From Paenibacillus sp. Root52 (lineage in GTDB: Bacteria; Bacillota; Bacilli; Paenibacillales; Paenibacillaceae), in NCBI RefSeq assembly GCF_001426865.1, contig NZ_LMFO01000029.1, positions 248,001 to 312,000 on the forward strand: DNA of 64,000 bases, read 5' to 3'. Shown here in pieces: positions 8,454-17,994 of this stretch. The position numbers and the translations under genes are program-made. Under the pieces are notes generated by a model. That model saw only the letters and a list, made by a program, of their open reading frames with translations, was not told where the DNA came from and did not search any database. The number at the start of each line of letters is the position of its first letter. Position 1 is the first letter of the stretch.

Positions 8454-9786
8454 GGATTATTTATCCCAGGACGAGATCGATGCTTTGCTCAGGCAATCTG
8501 AATCGATCAACAGCTCTGAACCAGCGGAGAAAACGGTTGACGATTTCTTAACTGAGCTGGAGCAAGATGCTCTGGGTGAAATTGGTAATATTACATTTGG
8601 TAGTGCAGCAACAGCTTTGTCCACTTTATTAGGACTCAAAGTGGACATTACCACACCTAAGGTTTCGGCGATTAGCCGATCACAGTTTGAAGATGCGTTC
8701 CCTAAACCTCATGTTGCCGTACATGTCAATTATGTCGATGGATTTGAAGGAATTAACTCGCTCGTTATCAAAAAACGCGATGCACAAGTTATTGCTGACT
8801 TGATGCTTGGGGGCGAGGGCAATCCAGCGGATGAGGAATTGAATGAAATTCATATCAGTGCTGTGCAGGAAGCTATGAATCAGATGATGGGCTCTTCTGC
8901 TACATCCATGTCTACGATATTTAATCGTTTCGTAAATATTTCTCCTCCAGGGATTGATATTCTCAACATGGAAAGTGGCGAGGGTGTAAGCAACCTTCCA
9001 GAAGATGAGACACTCATTCAAGTATCCTTCCGGTTGTTGATTGGTGATCTGATTGATTCCAATCTGATGCAACTGCTTCCCGTTCATTTCGCGAAGCACA
9101 TGGTTGAATTGTTGATTGGTGGTGCACAGGAGTCTACAGCGAATACACCTGCTCCAGCAGCACCAGAGCCTGTACAGACGCCAGAGCCTCAGGCACCTGC
9201 ACCGGCTGCAGCTCCACCACAACCACCGGTACAGCAGCAGATGCCACCACAGGCGGCACCGCAGCCACCAGCGCAGGATTATAACAGTTATGGACAAGCA
9301 CCAATGGGGATGCCGCAAGGAATGCCTCAGGGAATGCCGCCACAGCAACCATATGGAATGCCACCACAGCAACCATATGGAATGCCACCACAGCAACCAT
9401 ATGCTATGCCACCACAGCCGCATTATGGTGAACCACAGCATTACGGCGGTGTACCGAATAGGAATGTAAACGTACAGCCTGTACAGTTTGCTAATTTGCA
9501 AAATGGCGCATACAGTCAGGTTGATGAAAACAATTTGAATTTATTGATGGACATTCCCCTTAAAGTCACCGTAGAATTAGGAAGGACCCAAAAGCAAATT
9601 AAGGATATATTGGAACTATCACAAGGTTCAATTGTCGAGCTGGATAAACTAGCCGGCGAACCTGTCGATATTTTGGTTAATAACAAGCTGATTGCCAAGG
9701 GAGAAGTTGTCGTTATCGACGAAAACTTTGGTGTTCGTGTTATAGATATCGTAAGCCAATGGGACCGAATTCAGAAATTACAATAA
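8443..9786 (+). CDS. fliY: Flagellar motor switch phosphatase FliY
   Basis: FliY replaces FliN in Bacilli: it is a C-ring component that also dephosphorylates CheY-P. I place the start at the TTG at 8443, nine bases after GAAGGAG (8427-8433), giving MTSKDYLSQDEIDALL, which matches the CheY-binding N terminus of B. subtilis FliY; the product is 447 residues. Domain order: CheC-like phosphatase domain near residues 30-220 with two E(I)GN-type motifs (ALGEIGNITFGS, SAVQEAMNQMMGS), then a long Pro/Gln-rich linker near 225-350 with tandem repeats, then the FliN/SpoA domain (KQIKDILELSQGSIVELDKL). The linker is unusually long and repetitive. Confidence 0.95.
   Translation: MTSKDYLSQDEIDALLRQSESINSSEPAEKTVDDFLTELEQDALGEIGNITFGSAATALSTLLGLKVDITTPKVSAISRSQFEDAFPKPHVAVHVNYVDGFEGINSLVIKKRDAQVIADLMLGGEGNPADEELNEIHISAVQEAMNQMMGSSATSMSTIFNRFVNISPPGIDILNMESGEGVSNLPEDETLIQVSFRLLIGDLIDSNLMQLLPVHFAKHMVELLIGGAQESTANTPAPAAPEPVQTPEPQAPAPAAAPPQPPVQQQMPPQAAPQPPAQDYNSYGQAPMGMPQGMPQGMPPQQPYGMPPQQPYGMPPQQPYAMPPQPHYGEPQHYGGVPNRNVNVQPVQFANLQNGAYSQVDENNLNLLMDIPLKVTVELGRTQKQIKDILELSQGSIVELDKLAGEPVDILVNNKLIAKGEVVVIDENFGVRVIDIVSQWDRIQKLQ
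9310..9429 (+). repeat. Tandem 24-bp (and 12-bp) repeats inside fliY
   Basis: Four consecutive 24-bp units start at 9334, 9358, 9382 and 9406, each encoding a version of MPPQQPYG. Two 12-bp units at 9310 and 9322 encode MPQG. Units two and three are nearly identical at the DNA level, pointing to recent slippage or unequal recombination. They encode part of the flexible linker between the FliY phosphatase and FliN-like domains. Confidence 0.93.
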
Positions 9787-9814
9787 GCACAATTTAGGGA
9801 GGACTTGAATCAAG

Positions 9815-10180
9815 ATGGCAAACCGAATTTTAGTCGTGGACGACGCTGCATTTATGAGAATGATGATCCGGGACATTTTGTCCAAAAACGGATATGAGGT
9901 CGTTGGCGAGGCTCAGGATGGATCACAAGCAATTGAGAAATTTAAGGAACTTCGTCCTGATCTGATCACGATGGATATCACCATGCCTGAGATGGATGGA
10001 ATCGCGGCTCTGAAAGAAATCAAAAAAATTGATGGCAATGCCAAAGTGATTATGTGCTCTGCGATGGGCCAACAAGCAATGGTAATCGATGCAATTCAAG
10101 CGGGAGCCAAAGATTTCATCGTTAAGCCATTCCAGTCCGACCGCGTTATTGAAGCGATCAGCAAAACACTGGGCGTGTAA
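9815..10180 (+). CDS. cheY: Chemotaxis response regulator CheY
   Basis: CheY is a single-domain receiver (121 residues) phosphorylated by CheA; CheY-P binds FliM and FliY at the switch. The acidic pair is at residues 9-10 (VVDDAAFMR), the phospho-acceptor is Asp54 in ITMDITMPEMDG, and the conserved Thr/Ser and Lys are in MCSAMGQQ and FIVKPF. There is no output domain. Its place between fliY and fliO is the Bacillus arrangement. Confidence 0.96.
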   Translation: MANRILVVDDAAFMRMMIRDILSKNGYEVVGEAQDGSQAIEKFKELRPDLITMDITMPEMDGIAALKEIKKIDGNAKVIMCSAMGQQAMVIDAIQAGAKDFIVKPFQSDRVIEAISKTLGV

Positions 10181-10185
10181 GAGAT

Positions 10186-10722
10186 ATGATGATGGCTCAG
10201 GATGAAAGTCCATTAGCGGGTACCAATTATTATTTGCAGCTTGTTTGGGTGATTGTTGTCCTGGCCGTCATCCTAGCCCTTATCGTCTACTTGATTCGTT
10301 TTCTCAATAAACGGAATCAGCAGTGGTTTCGTAACGGCACAGTCCGGATTTTAGGCGGAGTTGGGCTCGGGCCTAACAAATCACTACAGATTATTGAAAT
10401 TGGCGGTAACGTTTATCTACTTGGTGTAGGTGATGATATTCAACTTGTAGATAAAATTTCTGATCTGGATGAGGCGCAGCGAATCATCGATTCGTTTGAA
10501 CGAGAAGCTTCTTCACCAAATGGAAGCCTCTCGCCTCTCATCAACAAGCTAGCTGCTCGTTTCCGCAAAGAAGAACCACCACGGGAAATAGAGCTAGAAG
10601 ATACAACCTCTTTTCACGAATTGTTTGAGTCCAAACTTCGGCAGATGCCTAACCGAAAAGAGAAGATGGAGAAGCTACTTAAAGAAGAAGACAATACTAC
10701 AGATCGGTCGAGGGATTCATGA
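10186..10722 (+). CDS. fliO: Flagellar export gate scaffold protein FliO (FliZ)
   Basis: FliO is a membrane protein that helps assemble the FliP ring of the export gate. The 178-residue product has one strong hydrophobic helix near residues 18-40 (LVWVIVVLAVILALIVYLI), followed by a FliO beta domain (VRILGGVGLGPNKSLQIIEIG) and a charged cytoplasmic tail. B. subtilis FliZ is longer with a signal peptide, which is missing here. Three consecutive start codons (ATGATGATG) leave the exact start uncertain by up to two codons. The stop overlaps fliP by ATGA. Confidence 0.88.
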   Translation: MMMAQDESPLAGTNYYLQLVWVIVVLAVILALIVYLIRFLNKRNQQWFRNGTVRILGGVGLGPNKSLQIIEIGGNVYLLGVGDDIQLVDKISDLDEAQRIIDSFEREASSPNGSLSPLINKLAARFRKEEPPREIELEDTTSFHELFESKLRQMPNRKEKMEKLLKEEDNTTDRSRDS

Positions 10723-11474
10723 AGAAAAAGATTTGGCTAGCATGTTGTTTGATGGGGCTGATCAGCCTGGCGTCCGTAACAGTCGCCTTTGCCGAACCGA
10801 TACCGAATATTGATATTCAAATCGGAAATGGGGATGGGGGAGCACCAAGTACAAGCTCGTTATCGCTCATCCTATTAATTACGGTACTGAGTATCGCACC
10901 GGCATTACTGGTACTGATGACCAGTTTTACCCGAATTGTTATCGTTCTCGGTTTTGTGCGAACTTCCTTGGGGACACAGCAAATGCCACCCAATCAGGTG
11001 CTTGTCGGGTTAGCGCTCTTCTTGACATTATTCATCATGTCACCGACATTGTCTTCGATTAATCAGGTAGCACTTCAGCCCTATCTTGAAGGAGAAATTA
11101 CGCAAACCGAGGCGCTAGAAAAGGCAGCAGACCCGATAAAGAAATTTATGTTCTCCCACACTAGGGAGAAGGACCTATTGCTTTTTATGAAGTACAATCA
11201 AACCGAACAGCCTAGTTCGTATCAAGATATACCGCTCACTGTTATGGTGCCGGCATATGCAATCAGTGAATTAAAGACAGCATTCCAGATGGGATTTATG
11301 ATTTTCATTCCGTTTCTGGTCATAGACATTGTTGTAGCTAGTACACTGATGGCTATGGGGATGATGATGCTTCCGCCGGTTATGATCTCATTACCTTTCA
11401 AAATACTATTATTTGTCCTCGTGGATGGATGGTATCTGGTGGTGAAGTCACTGTTACTGAGTTTTAATACTTGA
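10719..11474 (+). CDS. fliP: Flagellar export gate protein FliP
   Basis: FliP forms the core pentamer of the export gate channel. The 251-residue product begins with a cleavable signal-like helix (LACCLMGLISLASVTVAFA), then the conserved FliP segment LLITVLSIAPALLVLMTSFTR (shown across residues near 49-69) and further membrane helices. The motif MTSFTRIVIVLGFVR is diagnostic. It is translationally coupled to fliO. Confidence 0.97.
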   Translation: MKKKIWLACCLMGLISLASVTVAFAEPIPNIDIQIGNGDGGAPSTSSLSLILLITVLSIAPALLVLMTSFTRIVIVLGFVRTSLGTQQMPPNQVLVGLALFLTLFIMSPTLSSINQVALQPYLEGEITQTEALEKAADPIKKFMFSHTREKDLLLFMKYNQTEQPSSYQDIPLTVMVPAYAISELKTAFQMGFMIFIPFLVIDIVVASTLMAMGMMMLPPVMISLPFKILLFVLVDGWYLVVKSLLLSFNT

Positions 11475-11499
11475 GCCGGAAAAGTAAAGGAGGACGGTC

Positions 11500-11769
11500 A
11501 TGACTTCGGAATTTATTATCGGTCTGGCCGGGAAAGCAGTTTATACAGCACTGTTGGCCAGCGCACCCATGCTTATACTTGCTCTGGTTGTAGGTCTAAT
11601 GATCAGCATATTTCAAGCGACAACTCAGATTCAGGAACAGACCTTGGCTTTTGTGCCAAAAATTGTTGCCGTATTACTAGCAGTACTATTGTTTGGACCA
11701 TGGATATTGAATATATTGGTCGACTTCACGTACAACATACTCGATAATTTATACAGATATATAGGTTAG
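11500..11769 (+). CDS. fliQ: Flagellar export gate protein FliQ
   Basis: FliQ is a small two-helix subunit wrapping the FliP/FliR channel. The product is 89 residues, the family length, with two hydrophobic helices and the conserved motif ISIFQATTQIQEQTL between them. A strong AAAGGAGGACGG site precedes the ATG. Confidence 0.97.
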   Translation: MTSEFIIGLAGKAVYTALLASAPMLILALVVGLMISIFQATTQIQEQTLAFVPKIVAVLLAVLLFGPWILNILVDFTYNILDNLYRYIG

Positions 11770-11779
11770 GCTTTTGCAG

Positions 11780-12568
11780 ATGGAGACATTGTTGCAAAGT
11801 TATCCTGTCGCTCTGCTTATGTTTTGTCGAATTGCATCATTTTTTGTAACAGCACCTGTCTTTTCAGCTCGAAATGTGCCTAATACGTTTAAAATTGGGA
11901 TTTCGGCATTTGTCACGTTAACCGTGTACTTGGTGTATGGCATTAATCAAGAGGTTCCTACAGATCTAAGTTACATTCTACTGGTCATTAGAGAAATTCT
12001 CATAGGCCTGTTGCTGGGTTTCGTAGCGTATCTTATTATGACTGCTGTACAGACAGCAGGAGCATTTATTGATTTTCAGATTGGATTTGCCATGGCGAAC
12101 GTTTATGATCCAATGACTGGTGCTTCCGCACCACTTACGGGTAACTTCAAGTACGCATTTGCCATGCTGTTATTTCTGACGATGAATGGTCATCACTACT
12201 TGCTAGATGCGATCGTATACAGTTATCGTTGGATACCGTTATCCAATGCATTTTTTATTCGTTTGGCAGATGGAAGTATAGCAGAATTTTTAGTACGAAC
12301 GTTGGGCGAGACATTTATGCTTGCATTTCAGATGTCTGCACCGATTGTCGTTGCTTTGTTCTTGACAGACGTAGGTTTAGGCTTTCTAGCCAAAACAGCT
12401 CCTCAATTCAACGTGTTTGCTGTTGGTATGCCGCTTAAGGTACTTGTCGGGATTGCTATTTTGCTTTTACTGGTTCCGAGTTTTTCCTTTGTATTTAGTC
12501 AATTGTTCGAAGTAATGTTCAGATCCATGGAAAAATTGCTTGGGACCATTGGACAGAGGCCGGGCTGA
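11780..12568 (+). CDS. fliR: Flagellar export gate protein FliR
   Basis: FliR is the single-copy channel subunit that completes the FliP5Q4R1 gate. From ATG 11780 it is 262 residues with about six hydrophobic helices and conserved motifs IASFFVTAPVFS, GAFIDFQIGFAMAN and a C-terminal LLLVPSFSFVFSQLF. An in-frame TTG at 11774 is an alternative start, but the weak TTAGG site is better spaced for the ATG. In this organism it is separate from flhB. Confidence 0.95.
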   Translation: METLLQSYPVALLMFCRIASFFVTAPVFSARNVPNTFKIGISAFVTLTVYLVYGINQEVPTDLSYILLVIREILIGLLLGFVAYLIMTAVQTAGAFIDFQIGFAMANVYDPMTGASAPLTGNFKYAFAMLLFLTMNGHHYLLDAIVYSYRWIPLSNAFFIRLADGSIAEFLVRTLGETFMLAFQMSAPIVVALFLTDVGLGFLAKTAPQFNVFAVGMPLKVLVGIAILLLLVPSFSFVFSQLFEVMFRSMEKLLGTIGQRPG

Positions 12569-12591
12569 GTGAAATGGAGGACAAGACCCAA

Positions 12592-13674
12592 ATGAAATAT
12601 CAACTCGACCTCCAGTTGTTTGCAGGAGAAAAGACTGAAAAGGCAACGCCGAATAAGAGGCAGGAAACACGCAAAAAGGGACAGGTCGTCAAAAGTATGG
12701 AGTTATCCGGTGCTGCGATTCTCCTGTTCACCTTTTTGATCTTTATGTTTTTTAGTGACTTTTATAAGGAACGTATGGTTAGGCTTTTTACGGACATCTT
12801 CATTAACCGGCTAAGCATGCAAATCACTGGTGAGAATGTAATGGCGCTCATGATGCGTTATGGCATCGAGGTTATGTTGTTACTTGCTCCTGTGTTGCTG
12901 GGGGTTGCCCTTATTGCTCTGATTGTAAACTATATGCAGGTTGGGTTTCTACTTGTAGGAGAAGGTCTTAAGCCAAAGCTTGAAAAGCTCGATCCAATCA
13001 AAGGCTTCAAAAATATTTTTTCATTGCGTTCAGTAGTGGAATTCGCTAAGTCCGTATTAAAAATGTCGATTATTGGTTATCTCGTGTACAGCACTATTAT
13101 CAGTTACCAGTCAGACATTGCTTCACTTTCACATTTTTCTGTGGATGCTATTTTACACTTTGCAGCTTCAATAACATTAAGTTTAGGCGTGAAAATTGCA
13201 GTAGCGCTTATGATTCTTGCGATTTTCGACTACATGTATCAGAAATATGATTATGAGAAAAACATTCGGATGTCCAAACAGGACATCAAGGATGAGTACA
13301 AAAAAATGGAAGGTGACCCACTGATCAAGGGTAAAATTCGAGAGCGCCAGCGTCGTATGGCTATGCAGCGCATGATGCAGGAAGTTCCGAATGCTGATGT
13401 AATCATCACAAACCCAACTCACTTTGCGGTTGCGCTGAAGTATGAGGGGTCAGAGATGGAGGCACCTCAGATCATTGCCAAAGGTCAGGACTACGTCGCC
13501 TTGCGTATCAAAGAAATAGCCAAAGAAAACGGCGTCATTACGATGGAAAACAAGCCGCTGGCACGGGCGTTGTTCCAGAGAGCTGAGATTGGAGACGCCA
13601 TACCTGCTGATTTGTTTCAAGCGGTAGCCGAAGTGCTGGCTTATGTATATAAATTAAAGGGCAGAACGAAATAA
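12592..13674 (+). CDS. flhB: Flagellar export specificity switch FlhB
   Basis: FlhB is the export-gate protein whose autocleavage switches substrate class from hook to filament. The ATG at 12592 is preferred over the one at 12574 because GGAGGA (12576-12581) lies ten bases upstream, and the resulting MKYQLDLQLFAGEKTEKAT aligns with the B. subtilis start. This gives 360 residues. Four membrane helices precede a cytoplasmic domain with the autocleavage site NPTH at residues 274-277, intact. The linker KYDYEKNIRMSKQDIKDEYK is typical. Confidence 0.96.
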   Translation: MKYQLDLQLFAGEKTEKATPNKRQETRKKGQVVKSMELSGAAILLFTFLIFMFFSDFYKERMVRLFTDIFINRLSMQITGENVMALMMRYGIEVMLLLAPVLLGVALIALIVNYMQVGFLLVGEGLKPKLEKLDPIKGFKNIFSLRSVVEFAKSVLKMSIIGYLVYSTIISYQSDIASLSHFSVDAILHFAASITLSLGVKIAVALMILAIFDYMYQKYDYEKNIRMSKQDIKDEYKKMEGDPLIKGKIRERQRRMAMQRMMQEVPNADVIITNPTHFAVALKYEGSEMEAPQIIAKGQDYVALRIKEIAKENGVITMENKPLARALFQRAEIGDAIPADLFQAVAEVLAYVYKLKGRTK

Positions 13675-13699
13675 AAGGGGATCGGAGGCCGTACATTCA

Positions 13700-15733
13700 T
13701 TGAAAACTAAAGATATTGCTGTCCTTGCGGGTATCATCGGCATCGTATTGATGATGATTCTCCCGATCCCAACCTGGTTGTTGGACATGCTACTCGTTAT
13801 CAACATTTCAATTGCGCTCATGATTTTGCTCGTTGCGATGAACAGCAAAGAAGCACTCCAGTTCTCGATCTTCCCGGCGATGTTGTTGATTACAACGTTG
13901 TTCCGACTAGCGCTGAACATCTCAACAACCAAATTGATCCTTGGTGAAGGGGATGCGGGATCGGTCGTAGCGACCTTCGGTAGCTGGATTGCGGGTGGAC
14001 AGATTGCAATAGGATTTATCGTGTTCCTGATCCTCGTTGTAGTTCAGTTTATCGTTATCACAAAGGGTTCCGAGCGTGTAGCTGAGGTTGCAGCTCGTTT
14101 TACTCTCGATGCGATGCCTGGTAAACAAATGAGTATTGATGCGGATTTGAATGCAGGTCTAATTAACGAGCAGCAAGCCCGTGAACGTCGTACTAAGATT
14201 GAACGAGAAGCTGACTTTTACGGAGCTATGGATGGAGCAAGTAAATTCGTTAAAGGGGATGCGATTGCGAGTATCATTATCCTCATTATCAATCTCATTG
14301 GCGGATTTATTATCGGAATGACCGTACACGGAATGGCCTTTGGCGATGCACTTTCTACTTACTCCGTGTTGACCATCGGGGATGGTCTGGTAAGTCAAAT
14401 TCCTGCGCTTCTTATCTCAACGGCTGCCGGTCTGATTGTTACACGAGCGTCATCAGAAGGAAATCTTGCGGATGATATTACGGGGCAATTATTTACATAC
14501 CCGACGCTCATTTATATTGTAGCTTTTGTCATTGCCATGTTGGGCTTCTTCACACCAATTCATGTTATTACTACATTACCTTTAGCCGCTTTACTTGCTT
14601 TTACCGCCTGGAAGATGCAGAATACGCTGAAATCCAAGCAAGTGGCTGAAGAGCAGTTGGAGGAGGAGCAACAGATCGAAGAAGTTAGAAGCCCTGAGAG
14701 TGTGATTAACCTTCTTCAAGTGGATCCGATCGAGTTCGAATTCGGGTATGGATTGATTCCACTTGCTGATAATCAGCAAGGTGGAGATTTGTTGGATCGG
14801 ATTATTATGATTCGTAGACAGTGTGCGCTTGAACTGGGTTTAGTGGTTCCTGTCATTCGTATTCGAGACAACATTCAATTAAGACCTAACGAATATGTGA
14901 TCAAAATCAAAGGTAATGTTGTGGGTGGTGGTGAGCTGCTTCTGAATCATTACTTGGCGATGAGCCCAGGGTATGAAGAAGAATCTGTAACCGGTATTGA
15001 GACGACAGAGCCTGCCTTTGGACTTCCAGCTTTGTGGATTGACGAGCTGACCAAAGACAGAGCAGAGCTTGCTGGTTATACCGTCGTTGATCCTCCCTCG
15101 GTAGTAGCAACACATTTGACTGAATTGATTAAGAAACACGCACATGAATTGCTTGGTAGACAAGAAACGAAAGCTCTTGTGGATAATCTCAGAGAAAATT
15201 ATGCTGCTCTTGTGGATGAATTGATTCCTTCCGTTCTAGCTATTGGTGATGTTCAAAAAGTACTTGCCAAACTATTGCGCGAGAAAATATCCATACGAGA
15301 CATGGTTACCATCTTTGAGACACTAGCTGATTATGGTACGTATACCAAAGATCCAGACGTTCTGACTGAGTATGTAAGACAATCGCTCTCACGTCAGATT
15401 ACGCAGCAGTTCTCGCAAAAAGGTGAGACGTTAAGAGTCATCACGGTCGGGCCTGGCTTGGAGAAAAAGATTGCAGAGTCTGTACAACAATCGGATCAAG
15501 GTAGCTATCTTGCGTTAGATCCAGTTTCTACACAGAGTGTCTATCAAAAGCTGACAGAACAGGTGAATCGATTGATTCAGTCAGGTCAGCAACCAGTAGT
15601 ATTAACATCTCCAACGATTCGGATGTACTTGCGGCAAGTGATTGAACGTACTATGCAGGACATACCGGTGCTTTCCTATAGCGAGTTGGAACCGAATGTT
15701 GAAATCCAAAGTGTCGGGGTGGTGAACTTATGA
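13700..15733 (+). CDS. flhA: Flagellar export gate protein FlhA
   Basis: FlhA forms the nonameric export ring that receives chaperone-substrate complexes. The product has 677 residues, the same length as B. subtilis FlhA. It has about eight N-terminal membrane helices to about residue 310, the FHIPEP-type loop (FTLDAMPGKQMSIDADLN) near 138-155, and a large cytoplasmic domain. The start is TTG with GGAGG eleven bases upstream. It overlaps flhF by ATGA. Confidence 0.97.
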   Translation: MKTKDIAVLAGIIGIVLMMILPIPTWLLDMLLVINISIALMILLVAMNSKEALQFSIFPAMLLITTLFRLALNISTTKLILGEGDAGSVVATFGSWIAGGQIAIGFIVFLILVVVQFIVITKGSERVAEVAARFTLDAMPGKQMSIDADLNAGLINEQQARERRTKIEREADFYGAMDGASKFVKGDAIASIIILIINLIGGFIIGMTVHGMAFGDALSTYSVLTIGDGLVSQIPALLISTAAGLIVTRASSEGNLADDITGQLFTYPTLIYIVAFVIAMLGFFTPIHVITTLPLAALLAFTAWKMQNTLKSKQVAEEQLEEEQQIEEVRSPESVINLLQVDPIEFEFGYGLIPLADNQQGGDLLDRIIMIRRQCALELGLVVPVIRIRDNIQLRPNEYVIKIKGNVVGGGELLLNHYLAMSPGYEEESVTGIETTEPAFGLPALWIDELTKDRAELAGYTVVDPPSVVATHLTELIKKHAHELLGRQETKALVDNLRENYAALVDELIPSVLAIGDVQKVLAKLLREKISIRDMVTIFETLADYGTYTKDPDVLTEYVRQSLSRQITQQFSQKGETLRVITVGPGLEKKIAESVQQSDQGSYLALDPVSTQSVYQKLTEQVNRLIQSGQQPVVLTSPTIRMYLRQVIERTMQDIPVLSYSELEPNVEIQSVGVVNL

Positions 15734-17076
15734 GAGTAAAACAATACGTTGTTGAGACCATGCCCGAAGCGATGCTTCAAATTCGTAAAGACTTGGGAAG
15801 TGATGCCGTTATCTTGTCTACCAAAGAGATTAAGGTAGGCGGGGTACTCGGTATGTTTCGCAAAAAGAGGATAGAAGTTGTAGCTGCAGTTGATAAGGAA
15901 GAGAAAAAAGAAGCGAAGAAGAAAACTCAACCTCAGTTTGCACCTGTACCACGGGCTTTTGTTCCTGAAGCCTACCGTCAAACAGCTCGTACGTTTGATA
16001 AGGCTTCAGATGCGCCAGCTTCTAAGCCAACCGATCATTCGTTAACTGAAGAACGTGCGGATGCTAATCCTGTGTTTGAATCGAGTCAGCTTGATTCAAA
16101 CACAGATAAGAGCAAATCTGATTTGAACCTCGATTATAAACCGCGACCGGAAGGGGCGGATTTTTCGGGTTCAAGCTCTCCCTCTATACAGCAGGGCAAT
16201 AACTTAGATCAACAACAACTGATGTCTGAACTGCAAGATCTGAAACAGATGATGTCCAAGATATCCAAACTAGGAGTCGCGGAAGACAATTTACCAGAAC
16301 AACTTCGCCTCGTAAGAGATCGTCTGAACTCGCAAGAAGTTTGGGCAGATGTATCGGAATCTTGGATTGAAGTTGTACAGCGACAAATCACGGAGAACGA
16401 GTTGAATGAAGGTAACATTCATGATGCCATTGAACAAGAAATTGCTCATTTCTTGAAAGATCGAATCGCTGAGGGTATTCTTTCTACCACTCGAATCGTG
16501 TATGTAGCTGGACCCACGGGGGTAGGGAAAACAACCACCATTGCCAAGTTGGCTGCAGAGCAGATGTTTAAGAACCATCGGAAAGTTGGATTCATCACTT
16601 CCGACACTTACCGGATATCGGCAGTGGAGCAACTTAGAACGTATGCTTCTATCTTGAATGTTCCGCTTGAAGTGGTACAATCTCCCGGTGATACCCAGCG
16701 AGCCATATCTCGACTACAGGAATGTGATCTGATCTTTATGGACACGGCCGGAAGAAATTATCGGAATGAGCTACTAGTTTCCGAGTTACAAAGCCTATTG
16801 GCTCCGGTTGAGAACAGTGAAACCTTTTTGGTTATGAGCATGACATCCAAAAGTACAGATATGGTTCAGATCACAGAACACTTTAGCAAGTATGGTCTGG
16901 ACAAGGTAATTTTCACGAAGATGGACGAAACAGGCAGTTGTGGATCCATGTTTAACCTGTTATATCAGTTCCCGCTAAAACTCGCGTATGTCACGAATGG
17001 ACAAAATGTTCCTGATGATCTGCTGAAACCTGAGGCGAGAGCGCTCACGAAACAATTGTTGGGAGAGCGAGCATAA
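15730..17076 (+). CDS. flhF: Flagellar biosynthesis GTPase FlhF
   Basis: FlhF is the SRP-family GTPase that helps set the position and number of flagella, working with FlhG. The 448-residue product begins with the conserved B domain (MRVKQYVVETMPEAMLQIRKDLG region), has a variable charged linker, then an NG domain with P-loop GPTGVGKT at residues 261-268, followed by DTAGR and TKMDE motifs. It overlaps flhA and flhG on both sides, suggesting translational coupling. Confidence 0.96.
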   Translation: MRVKQYVVETMPEAMLQIRKDLGSDAVILSTKEIKVGGVLGMFRKKRIEVVAAVDKEEKKEAKKKTQPQFAPVPRAFVPEAYRQTARTFDKASDAPASKPTDHSLTEERADANPVFESSQLDSNTDKSKSDLNLDYKPRPEGADFSGSSSPSIQQGNNLDQQQLMSELQDLKQMMSKISKLGVAEDNLPEQLRLVRDRLNSQEVWADVSESWIEVVQRQITENELNEGNIHDAIEQEIAHFLKDRIAEGILSTTRIVYVAGPTGVGKTTTIAKLAAEQMFKNHRKVGFITSDTYRISAVEQLRTYASILNVPLEVVQSPGDTQRAISRLQECDLIFMDTAGRNYRNELLVSELQSLLAPVENSETFLVMSMTSKSTDMVQITEHFSKYGLDKVIFTKMDETGSCGSMFNLLYQFPLKLAYVTNGQNVPDDLLKPEARALTKQLLGERA

Positions 17077-17963
17077 TGAAAGACCAGGCAGCCTCACTCA
17101 GAAGCATGGTTCCTTCCCGAGATGGTATAAACGGAGTCGATCCAGCGAAACGTTCCTCCAAAATTATTACCATTGCCAGTGGAAAAGGTGGAGTTGGAAA
17201 ATCAAATTTCACTTTGAATTTCGCGCTGGCCTTGCAATCCTTAGGAAGGAAAGTACTCGTTTTTGATGCAGATATAGGGATGGCTAATATTGACATATTG
17301 ATGGGAACTTCTTCTCCCTATAATCTGTATCATTTATTGTATCGACAGAAATCCATTCAGGAAATTATCCAGCTTGGTGCAGGTGGTCTGCCATATATCG
17401 CAGGTGGTTCGGGAATGAAAGAGTTGTTTTCGTTGTCTGACCGAGATCTTGAGTTTTTTGCACAACAAGTAGAAGAGATTGCCCAGGAAATGGATTACGT
17501 GATCTTTGATACAGGAGCCGGACTCTCAAGAGAAAATATGAAATTTATTGGTGCTGCTGATGAATGCTTAATCGTAACCACACCTGAACCGACCTCAATA
17601 ACCGATGCTTATGCTTTAGTTAAAGTTATGCATGGCCAAGAAAATGCTACACCCTTTCGAATGATCGTTAACCGGGTGGAAGACGAACAAGAGGCGCAGC
17701 GAGTGGCAGAGAAGATAGCTGGAGTAGCAAAGCGTTTTTTGCAGACGGATATCCCACTTCTAGGGTACATCTCAGAAGATATCCAGGTGGTAAAGGCGGT
17801 TAAAAGGCAGGTGCCTTTTAGCCTAGCATTCCCAAATACCAAGGCATCAAGAGACATAACGCGACTTGCTCTTCGTTATTTGGCTGTACCTACTACAACC
17901 GGATCCGAAACCTTGACAGGAATCAGAGGATTTATGAGAAAGTGGCTTAAGAAGACAACGTGA
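17076..17963 (+). CDS. flhG: Flagellum placement ATPase FlhG (MinD/ParA family)
   Basis: FlhG (YlxH) is a MinD-like ATPase that stimulates FlhF and interacts with the C-ring during assembly. The 295-residue protein has the deviant Walker A GKGGVGKS at residues 36-43, a Walker B-like VLVFDADIGMANID and a C-terminal amphipathic region (GFMRKWLKK), consistent with membrane targeting. The N-terminal DQAASLR segment resembles the FlhF-activating DQAxxLR motif of FlhG. Start overlaps flhF stop (TAATG). Confidence 0.95.
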   Translation: MKDQAASLRSMVPSRDGINGVDPAKRSSKIITIASGKGGVGKSNFTLNFALALQSLGRKVLVFDADIGMANIDILMGTSSPYNLYHLLYRQKSIQEIIQLGAGGLPYIAGGSGMKELFSLSDRDLEFFAQQVEEIAQEMDYVIFDTGAGLSRENMKFIGAADECLIVTTPEPTSITDAYALVKVMHGQENATPFRMIVNRVEDEQEAQRVAEKIAGVAKRFLQTDIPLLGYISEDIQVVKAVKRQVPFSLAFPNTKASRDITRLALRYLAVPTTTGSETLTGIRGFMRKWLKKTT

Positions 17964-17994
17964 TTTCTGAAAAAAGGAAACAGGGGTGAACAAC

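Noticed and set aside
9310..9429. Regularly spaced repeats resembling a short CRISPR array
   Set aside because: The units are directly adjacent with no spacers, in frame with fliY, and encode a repetitive Pro/Gln linker.
8680..9501. 273-codon minus-strand frame opposite fliY
   Set aside because: It consists of Trp/Leu/Arg repeats produced by reading the Pro/Gln repeats backwards.
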